From Prinsepia uniflora (lineage: Eukaryota > Streptophyta > Magnoliopsida > Rosales > Rosaceae): a DNA stretch of 64,000 nt. Positions within the stretch are counted from its first letter, which is position 1. Each line of letters begins with the position of its first letter. The stretch spans positions 65,918,416-65,982,415 of the forward strand of contig CM064871.1 of NCBI GenBank assembly GCA_032719365.1. Reading direction: 5' to 3'. The notes below the pieces were generated by a model. The model was not told where the DNA came from and searched no databases. It saw nothing but the letters and a program-made list of their open reading frames with translations. The translations under genes were made by a program, and so were the position numbers. This document shows, one piece after another, positions 56,298-64,000 of the stretch.

Positions 56298-56739
56298 TGT
56301 AAGACCCGTGTCTTGGAGGGAATGATGAACAATCCCACAATTTGGTATAAGAGCCAGACCCCGACTGGGAAGTGTGCCAGCGAGGACGCTGGGCCCTAAG
56401 GGGGGTGGATTGTAGGACCCGTGTCCTGAAGGGAACAGTGAACAATCCCACATTCCTGCGAGGGGGAATGGTCTGGGAGAGGATAGTGGTGTGCCTTAAA
56501 GGTACGCACACACCTATCTAGCACTAGGCCTTTTAGGAGCTCAAGTGGCTTGGGGGGGGGGGGGGGGGATTGGAACCCCAAAGTTAAGTGAGTTGAGGCT
56601 GGTGCAATCCCATGATGGGTGACCCACTGGGAAGTTGCACCATGAGTTCCCGAAAACAAGATCGTGAGGGCGAGGCCCAATATGGACAATATGGTACTAG
56701 ATGAGTCGGGTCCTGACCAAGGAGGGTAGGGTCCTGACA
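56298..56739 (+). mobile_element. Cassandra-type TRIM element with deleted 5' LTR
   Basis: It is bounded by ACGCA (56293-56297) and ACGCG (56740-56744), a duplication differing at a CpG. The 5' LTR survives only as about 42 bp (TGTAAGACCCGTGTC...). A PBS TGGTATAAGAGCCA (56343-56356) and PPT AAGGGGGGTGGAT (56398-56410) enclose a tiny interior. The 3' LTR (56411-56739) starts TGTAGGACCC, ends GGTCCTGACA and contains a 5S-like region. This combination is diagnostic of Cassandra. Confidence 0.88.
56573..56660 (+). ncRNA. 5S rRNA-like Pol III promoter region of the Cassandra LTR
   Basis: AAAGTTAAGTGAG followed 20-30 bases later by GATGGGTGACCCACTGGGAA matches the internal control region (A box to C box) of plant 5S rRNA genes, where GATGGGTGACCTCCTGGGAA is typical. 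In Cassandra this drives Pol III transcription of an element RNA. It is not a ribosomal gene: the 5' part of 5S is absent and a G-run lies just upstream. Confidence 0.8.
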
Positions 56740-57985
56740 ACGCGCCCCCGCAAGCGGCTGCGCATGAAGCCTATGCGCTAGGTACTGTTCATTGTACCTG
56801 GTCTGAACCGGTTTACTGGTTTCCAGTTCAACTGGACCGGCGAGGCCGGTTCTCAGCTGTTCCTACATCTTTTTCACCCCTTTCAATTCCTACACCTTCG
56901 TTTCATCTTTCCTAATTGATCTATGGGTTCAAATCATAGAGTTCAAGTCCAAAACATACCTTCCCGATCAAAGAATGAACGGCCAATCTTCCTCCACTGC
57001 TTTCGGCCACCACAGACCACCAATGCCTTCGAAACCACGACCCACGAGCTCATACTAATCCCTAGAACATAATAGAATCGACCCAATCAATCAACACACC
57101 TCAAAACCTTGTTTTCCATTTTTAAACGAAATACAGGCTTTCGGGTTACCACCTTACATCGCCGTCGCGAGCTCCGTCGTGGCCACTGCCACGGTCGTCT
57201 CGACCTTAGGAGCATCATCCAAACCTCTAACACGTTCAACTGCCAACAAAACTCGTCCTTCCATTTTGAACCCGAAGCTCACCGTCTCAGTTTTCCCCAG
57301 CCACTGTGCACGATGGTCGACACTGTTGGTACCACCATAATCGCCTCACATCACTCTTCAACTTTCGTTCATAGTCCAGGGACGATAGATTAGGATTTTG
57401 GGTTGTTTGTGAGTAATTTGGGTTTACTGTTTAGCAGAAAGGGTGAGGTTGTTCGATGATGAAGATGATGATGATCAGTTGAGGATGAGAAGATTGAGAG
57501 AGATGAACGGCTGTGGTGAGGGAATGAGAGATGAAGGATGGGTTAAAATATATAAAAATCAACCAATGAGGGCAAGATCCACAAAATGGGGATAAAGAAA
57601 CTATGGGATGAGTGAAACTTGTCACTCATCCAAGGGTTCTGGGTTAATTAAGTTATGTATCAGATCCTATTATTTTATTATTATTTTAATTGAATTCTCG
57701 GGTCGTAAGTTTAATCAATTTCGCTCCTATGACTATAACTTTTCCGTCGAACGTCCGATTTCGACGAGCCACCTGTCTACGTACTCGTAACGTCTCGATC
57801 TACATAATGGTCCTCGTATGTTTGACTCCTCGGGTCAAAAATCAACATTTTTCCCAATTCTATGGGCAAAACGGTCATTTTACACCGTCCGTCCTATTTC
57901 TCTCGATTAATCCCCAAATAATCATACTAAACTCATAATTAATTAATATTTAATCCCGATATTCGAGACGGGTCGTTACAGCAAC

Positions 57986-59390
57986 CTATTATTACCAAGC
58001 TCTCGGTGTTGGGCAATCTTAACTAGCTTCTAAGCATGGTGTATGCTAGTTCGTGAGCTCTCCACTGTTGCACTTTGTGGAGTCACATAGATGGGATAAA
58101 TGCGGCTCATGATCTTCCTTAGTGCATTATAGGGGATTTCAATGAGGTGGTTGTTGCTCATGAAAAGTGGAGTCCTAGAGAGGTGTTCCATCAGCGAGGA
58201 ATGAGAGCTTGGATGGAAAGACCGAGTTTGATTGATTTGGGATTTGTAGAAGCCAAATTTACTTGGTCTAATAATCAAGATGAGGCTAGAAATGTGATTA
58301 TGAGACATGATCTTGGTTTGTGTGACAACCAATGGAGATTACTTTTCCCGAAGGCGTACATCCGACACTTGGCAAGATCTAAATCGATCATTGCAATATG
58401 ATTTTGTCGCATAAACCAAATGTGAGATGTCATCACAAATCAAAGCCCTTCACGTTCGAAGCGATATGGTTGTCCTATCTTGAGTTTAGGGATTTTGCCT
58501 TAAATAGTTTGAATAGTGGTGTTGGAGGGCTGTTATTGAAGCAACATAAGTTAATTAAAGACCTTAGATGGTGGAATTCTAAATTTTTTGGGAAACCTTC
58601 GTGTGCATAAGAGGACACGGCTTGCAAGGATGGCTGGTGTTCAATAGGCACTGGGAATTAATGTTAACAGTCGTCTGGAGCAGCTTGAGAATAAGCTTAG
58701 GCTTATTATGCTCAGGTTTTGGAGCAAGAAGAAACGTTGTGGAAGCAGAGATCTAGGGTTAATTGGTTGAGGGATAGGGATACAAATACTTACTTTTTCT
58801 CACCTGTCATTCGTAGGCACCGAAGTAAGCTTGCTGGGTTGATGGACCCTAATGGTGTCTAGACGGTAACTTTGGTGGGAATGAAGCAGGTGGCTATCCA
58901 GTTCTTCTAATATCTTTTCGCGGCTGATCAGACTAACACATGTATGTCTGCTATCTCGAACCTTTCTCCTCCTATTAATGTTGATGTATGGTAGAGCTAG
59001 TTGCCCCTATTAGTGTTCAAGAAATTAAGCAGAATATGTTTTCTATTGGCCCATATAAAGCCCATGGCCCGGATGGTTTGTCGGCTTGTTATTATCAACA
59101 ATGTTGGGATGTTTATGGTAGGGATATATGTCATTAGGTTAAGCAGATCTTCACGATGGGATTACTAGAGGAGTTGAATGCTAAAATTATCATGTTGGTG
59201 TCAAAAGTAGTGAACCCAAATTTTATGGCATAGATGCGCCCTATTAGATTTTGTAACACTGTGTATAAGGTAGTTTCCAAGAGTGTGGCATGGAGATTAA
59301 AAATATTGAAAGAGTAAACCAAACTTGTTGGTAATAGTTTGTGTGGATAGATTGTTGAACAAATGGTTGGAAGGAAAAAAAAATTGCTCC
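57986..59390 (+). pseudogene. LINE ORF2, endonuclease C-terminus to early reverse transcriptase
   Basis: GDFNEVVVAHEKW and LIDLGFVEAKFTWSN (about 58130-58270) are the late endonuclease motifs. Further on, a frame resumes with LEQLENKL, then YKAHGPDGLSACYYQQ (about 59056-59110) and RPIRFCNTVYKVVSKS, the start of the L1 RT domain. Stops and frameshifts break it throughout. Similarity fades after about 59380, before the catalytic YADD motif. Confidence 0.8.
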
Positions 59391-60157
59391 AATTAAAGGG
59401 TGATCAGAAAAGTATGATTTAAAATTTGCTATACCAAATAAAAATTCAAAAATTTAAATTACTCAAAATAAACTGACCATGCTAAAAAAAAAAAAATAAC
59501 AACCATGTTTATTTTCTTTGTGGTTTAAAAACAACAACAAAAATGTTAGAAAACCCAAAACTTTATCCACCAAATGGTCCTCACCAACTCTAGATATTTT
59601 TTCTTTTGAGAGGACCAACACCATATCTTAAATTTGAGGTTTTATAGCATTTTACAAATACAATTTTGGCATATCAACCCCAGTCTCCCTCATACGTTAT
59701 ACCCAAGTGCACATCTTTGAGACAACTCCAGCAAATCCAAGTCTTTTCCATCAAAACCCATCTTTAAGGCCAATTTGTTGCAAGTTGCAGGAAATATGAA
59801 GAATAAAATTCTTCGAATTAATTTTTGTTTATAAATAAAGCATTAAGAAAAATCATGTGGCCTAATTACATTAAAGATGAAGAATAAAAGATTAATCGAT
59901 TCGTTTTTTGGTGCTTTTTATGGAAAATATTTGTATCCTACCCTGTGGTATCTCCTCGTACCATCATTTTTTATTTACTGAATTATTTTTTCACATATAT
60001 TATAATCGAAACTGTTCATTTTTTAAATCATCATGTCAAGATCATTATCGTAAAAAACCATCAAGATTAGAAGTTGTCTAGTTATTCATGTGTATCAAAT
60101 AAATCAATTATTTTAATAAGAATTAAGATCATCATGGTGAACTGTCCGTTTAATTGA

Positions 60158-60189
<32 letters not shown>

Positions 60190-60398
60190 AATATGAATGA
60201 TTAAAATACTTCCAATCTTATTTATTCTTTAAAGAGATGAACTTGACATGATAATTTAGATAAAGAACAGTTCCGATTATGATATATGTATCAAGACAAT
60301 TCAATAAATTGAAAATGTGGAATGAGGATATACCACCAGAGTGAAATGCAAATATTATATATGGTACATTTTTTCTTATTATAAAATTTCATTATACT
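59391..60398. other. AT-rich region without a gene
   Basis: It contains A-runs, a (TA)n run at about 60155-60190 and a foldback (59993-60290). I see no coding frame and no LTR sequence. The target site of element M (ATACT at 60394-60398) closes it. Confidence 0.6.
59993..60290. mobile_element. foldback / MITE-like inverted repeat
   Basis: Arms at about 59993-60045 and 60235-60290 are inverted copies of roughly 50 bp with scattered mismatches. The shared sense is ACATATAT.ATAATCG.AACTGTTC, then AAAT.ATCATGTCAAG. The loop is about 190 bp and AT-rich. No transposase is present and target duplications were not identified. Confidence 0.5.
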
Positions 60399-63265
60399 TG
60401 ACAGGACCCATCCCGATTATCGCCTCGATAATCGGAAAGCATCCTGCTCCCGTCTGACAATCGAACACAAAAGACTGGAAAACCAACTAACATTACATCA
60501 CACCCATTGTCAGACCAGGGAGATTAAGCAAATACAACCGACTGGACATCAAGTCCATAGTTTCACAGAGCATAATATTACAAAACAAGTTAAAGAACAA
60601 ATCCTACTCTGTGAACTAACTGCTCCGCAACGGAAAACTTTATGCCTCTGCCTCGGCGCTAGCCCCCGAACTTGTACCACGACCTGGAGGGTAATTGAAA
60701 CAACAAAGAGTGAGTGGACCGAAACAAAAGTTTGCAGAAAAACATTTTAAGGAAATCGGGGTTCGCCCTCCAGTTTTATAACACGCATGCATAACCAGCT
60801 ATTCGAAAACCGCATACTACATTTGAAATCCCTTTTTCCGAAACACATGGAAAACATTACAGAAACTCGTCATAACTCATGTAAAATAATATAATATTAC
60901 CAAAATCCAGAAATTGTCATTTTGAAACATCAATTACGCAAAACAAGTAAAAAGTGAATCAATAATCACAATTAAGCCGTTGGATCCATTCGAGTCTTTA
61001 AACTCAATATCAGGCCTTCCCAGGATATCAACGAGTCTTTAAACTCAAAACATAATCAATAGGCCTAGGGGGTATCACAATAACCGAGTCTTTAAACTCA
61101 ATCCGGGTCTTTAAACCCAATTTTTGGGCCCACCCCCGTCATCAATTATCTGGGTCTTTAAACCCAAAACCAGATCCAGCAATCAACTGGGTCTTTAAAC
61201 CCAAAACCATTTATAAACACAATAAACCAGGATTCATCATGATCCGTTTTCCAAAAATCATTCCGAAATCATATCTTGTCATAATAGGACTTATGTCCGA
61301 ATTCACATGCAAATTCCAAAACATGCAATTCCCGAAAGTCACTTCACAAATATAATCAAAACATCACAAATACGTAACATGCATAATCATATCCAAATAC
61401 TTCATCAAAACATCATTCAGGCATAGGAGAAAACCGTAACTTCGAAATGCGTGAAATACGATAATAATCTCGAAAAGCGTGAAATTTCGTAAAACCGAAT
61501 ATCATAATCATCACCATAAATCATATATGAAAACAGTAATCAATGAGTAAAAATGGTCATGCATGCACAATTTGGAAACCAAAAGTCCACTCACGGTTTT
61601 CCGGAAGCATCAATCGCGCCCCGTGCGCTCCTCAGTAGCTTCGGAAATGTCCGGGCCTGTAAAAACGTACAAGGAGGGTTACAATCATCCCCAAATAACT
61701 CGTATGATTTTTTTCTAATTTTTCTGAATTTTTCGACGAAATTAACCTTAAGGACCTAAACTTTCGAACCCTCGAAACTATCCCGAATGACTCCCGATCG
61801 ACTCGAACTCTAAAGATAAACTGTTAATTAGACTGAAAGGAATAAATTTCATGTTGACCGTGATCAGAAAATACCCCACACGCGCCGTCACGCGCCGCCC
61901 AAAGTGGCTGCGCGTGTAGGCCACGCGCCTGCTACAGTGACACTGCTACAGTGTCACTGCTACAGTGTCACCATCTTCACCCGACTACTGCTATTCGGGT
62001 CTTCAACCCGCGAGTTCAACCCGTCCAATTAGCCATCAATTCTCACTCAATTGCTCTCGTTTTTTATCCTAACTTATTCTATAACCTTTTAATTTCAGCT
62101 CTATGTCGATTATTAACCTCGACTTGGACCTAATCGACCAATCCAAACTCGAACCTCAAATCCGGTCGAAGTCCACAACTCACCCAGATCGAACCCATTC
62201 CCAAATTAACTTCACCAGTAGCTTAAGGGAACCTAGACGAACCAAAACATCCAATCAATTGACCCAGTACTAACCTGGAAGTCGTCGTCCACAACGCTGG
62301 TTTTTCTCTGAAACTGGAACTCAGGTTCCTGGGCAAACCGTGATCATTCCTCTTCAATTCTTGTACGGTTGTGTTTGAAATGATCTCAGAAGGCTAATCC
62401 AACTCACAGTTTGGCTTGACTCACCTCAAAACTCGACCTTCGAATTTTCCCTCCAAACTGGTTTTTTTCTCCCCGACTTGGTTTCTCTCAAGTCTCAGCT
62501 CCCTCAACTGACGCCAAATGATGCAAAAATGAAATCCTCTCTCGCTCCCCTACACGGTTAATCGATCAGATGGCAAACAACCCATGGGAAACCAACTGAA
62601 TCTCTCTGGAAAATGTTTCCCGCACACAGAGCCCATGGTCATTTTTAAAACTACCCGTGCACTGAAGCTCTGTTCAAGCCACAATGGGATGCTTCCAATA
62701 CCTCAAATTCCATAAACAATTCCCACCGTTCAGTCCACTACGGTTTAAACAATTGGAACGTGCAAAACCACCACACACGGTGGTGCAGAAACTGTCTCCC
62801 ACGGCTGCTACAGTAACCCGTGGTGAAAAAGACCAAAATGCCCTCGGGGCAATAATTACCAAAATGCCCTCCAACTTCTGTGACCCGTAACTCGGTCACC
62901 CGATGTCCGTTTCACGCTTGCCGCTTGTCGTTGTACTCGGGGCTTCGAGACGAACCTAACGGTCTTCGAGTCATGTGAAAATCAATTGTATTTCGAAAAG
63001 TCAACTTTTCCCCTTTATCGTCCAAATTACGATAATGCCCCTGGGCTTCCGAACGTCATAACTTTCACCTCGAGCATCCGAATCGGACGTGCCACCTATC
63101 TATGATCTCGTGACGTCCGGAACTACGTCACGGTCATCGGTCAACGTCCGTTCGACCCTCCAATAAAAAAGTCAACAGATTGACCATACAGATCACAGGG
63201 GTAAAAAACGTCATTTTATTCAATATTTTACAAAATTACATTTTCCGACTTTCCGGGGCGTTACA
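60399..63265 (-). mobile_element. 3' LTR of element M (2867 bp)
   Basis: Its length is within one base of the K 3' LTR. Modules: GTGAGTGGAC (60710-60719), GTCCACTCAC (61585-61594), TTTAAA hairpins (60990-61205), GC hairpin and core (61760-61950), a triplicated CACTGCTACAGTGT unit (about 61930-61970) and inverted GTGACGT/ACGTCAC (63110-63131). It has fewer EA-encoding hexamer units than either K LTR. Confidence 0.92.
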
Positions 63266-63377
63266 ATCTCCCCCCCTTAAGAAATTTCATCCCTAAATTT
63301 CGAGGAAACAAATAGGGGAACTATTCTCGCATCTGCGACTTGGGTTCCCATGTGGCTTCCTCCACATTCTGATTCCT

Positions 63378-64000
63378 CTAGAGAACCTTTACCAGAGGAA
63401 CGGTCTTCCGACGTAGCACCTTATCCTTTCGGTCCAAAATCTGTACCGGCTGTTCTTCAAAACTTAAGTCCTCTCGAAGTTCAATAGGTTGTTCCTCCAG
63501 AACGTGAGATGCATCAAATACATATCTCCGCAGTATCGACACATGGAAAACATCGTGGACCTTCGAAAGTTCTGGCGGTAGTGCTAACCTGTAGGCCACC
63601 TGGCCAATCCTCTCAGTAATCTCATAAGGTCCGATAAAATGAGGGCTCAACTTTCCTCGCCTGCCAAATCTCACTACGCCTTTCCAAGGGGACAGTTTTA
63701 GAAATTTCCGATCTCCAACCGCAAACTCAAGATCTCTAATCCGATGGTCCACATAGATCTTTTGTCTGTCTTGGGCTGCCTTGAGCCTATCTCTGATGAG
63801 TTTGACCTTCTCTGTTGTCAATTCCACCAACTCGGATTTAGTCAGCTTTATTTCACCCACGTCCGTCCAACACAACGGGGTTCTGCACTTCCGTCCGTAC
63901 AAGGCTTCGTAAGGAGCCATCCCAATGCTCGCCTGATAGCTGTTGTTATAGGCAAATTCCATCAAGGCTAGGTGTGATTCCCAAGTGCCTTGAAATTGCA
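63378..64000 (-). CDS. integrase C-terminal region of element M (partial pol)
   Basis: The minus-strand frame is open from the window edge to a TAG at 63380-63378 with no internal stop. It covers the end of the integrase core (ESHLALMEFAYNNSYQ, APYEALYGRKCRTPL), the GKLSPHFIGPYEI.ERIG region and the VHDVFHVS motif. It ends at the same VKVL-stop as K. A tail with the sense of VEEATW remains in frame after the stop, as in K. M is the better preserved copy, but its upstream coding state is unknown. Confidence 0.85.
   Translation of the reverse strand, partial: QFQGTWESHLALMEFAYNNSYQASIGMAPYEALYGRKCRTPLCWTDVGEIKLTKSELVELTTEKVKLIRDRLKAAQDRQKIYVDHRIRDLEFAVGDRKFLKLSPWKGVVRFGRRGKLSPHFIGPYEITERIGQVAYRLALPPELSKVHDVFHVSILRRYVFDASHVLEEQPIELREDLSFEEQPVQILDRKDKVLRRKTVPLVKVL

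Larger units (their letters stand above)
54364..57980 (-). mobile_element. solo LTR O, nested in LINE, with assembly gap and Cassandra inside
   Basis: It starts (T)ACACGACCC and ends GGGTCGTTACA. Flanks GCAAT (54359-54363) and GCAAC (57981-57985) match at four of five bases. Relatives are I, E and G. GTGAGTAAAT (about 55084) and GTCCACTCGT (about 55961) are decayed forms of the complementary pair. GGGCC-type hairpins lie at 55520-55745, and a GGATGAGTGAAA/TTGTCACTCATCC palindrome near 57604. Confidence 0.87.
50276..59390 (+). mobile_element. LINE (L1-type), truncated and split into three parts
   Basis: Plus-strand parts are 50276-51086 (ORF1), 53812-54363 (end of ORF1, start of ORF2) and 57986-59390 (endonuclease to early reverse transcriptase). 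The order and frame logic of ORF1, ORF2 endonuclease and RT are kept across both insertions. The 5' end is cut at the K fragment and the 3' end is lost inside RT, with no poly(A) end. It is the host into which N and O inserted, so it is older than both. Confidence 0.85.
60399..64000 (-). mobile_element. element M: second K-type Ty3/gypsy element, runs off the window
   Basis: The 3' LTR (60399-63265), PPT and integrase end are present; gag to RT and the 5' LTR lie beyond 64000. It is the same family as K, more diverged from K than the two K LTRs are from each other. The left target site is ATACT. Confidence 0.92.

Noticed and set aside
56573..56660. A 5S ribosomal RNA gene
   Set aside because: Only the internal promoter part is 5S-like, and it sits inside a Cassandra LTR.
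58147..58610. Independent host genes of 70-84 codons
   Set aside because: They are fragments of the LINE ORF2 endonuclease region.

Overview
The window looks like repeat-rich nuclear heterochromatin of a flowering plant, probably a eudicot. I found no convincing host gene. Nearly everything is nested retrotransposon sequence: Ty3/gypsy LTR elements of Tekay/Del type, one large non-autonomous (LARD-like) element, a Cassandra element carrying a 5S-like Pol III region, a LINE cut into pieces, a possible Helitron, and a probable mitochondrial (matR) insertion. Letters A-P below are my labels for the elements.

Layout. 1-2210: right part of a long LTR (P). 2855-6280: solo LTR A. 6286-8437: AT-rich sequence with a Helitron candidate. 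8438-20440: two-LTR element B, whose 5' LTR holds solo LTR D, which itself holds solo LTR C; its 3' LTR holds solo LTR E and an organelle-like insertion. 20531-37456: broken LTR F, holding the complete LARD-like element G, which holds solo LTRs H, I and J. 37457-47777: element K, minus strand, with gag-pol in one reading frame broken by about 16 stops. 47778-50275: rearranged pieces (LTR L without its 5' part, and a K-type LTR fragment). 50276-59390: a LINE split by solo LTR N and by solo LTR O, with Cassandra inside O. 59391-60398: AT-rich sequence with a foldback. 60399-64000: a second K-type element (M) running off the window. Ten insertions are bounded by matching or near-matching 5-bp target-site duplications, which fix the nesting order.

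How the parts relate. K and M carry the coding capacity: gag, protease, reverse transcriptase, RNase H and integrase. Most other LTRs differ widely in sequence but share the K plan. In order, they have: TGTAACGACCCG start; a U3 block with an inverted TGACGT/ACGTCA pair; a GC-rich hairpin; a core block that stays open in one reading frame; GTGAGTGGAC plus an ATGCATGCAT motif; an array of small hairpins; a second ATGCATGCAT plus GTCCACTCAC; a CCCTCCAG acceptor-like site; a GTCTGAC stem; and a GGTCCTGTCA end. My inference is that these are autonomous and parasitic lineages of one system that share cis signals.

The most novel signals are the conserved small ORF in the LTR core, the complementary GTGAGTGGAC/GTCCACTCAC pair that encloses a hairpin array and resembles the two ends of an intron, and the hairpin arrays, whose two arms change together. 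The 500-base N run appears to cover little or no missing sequence.
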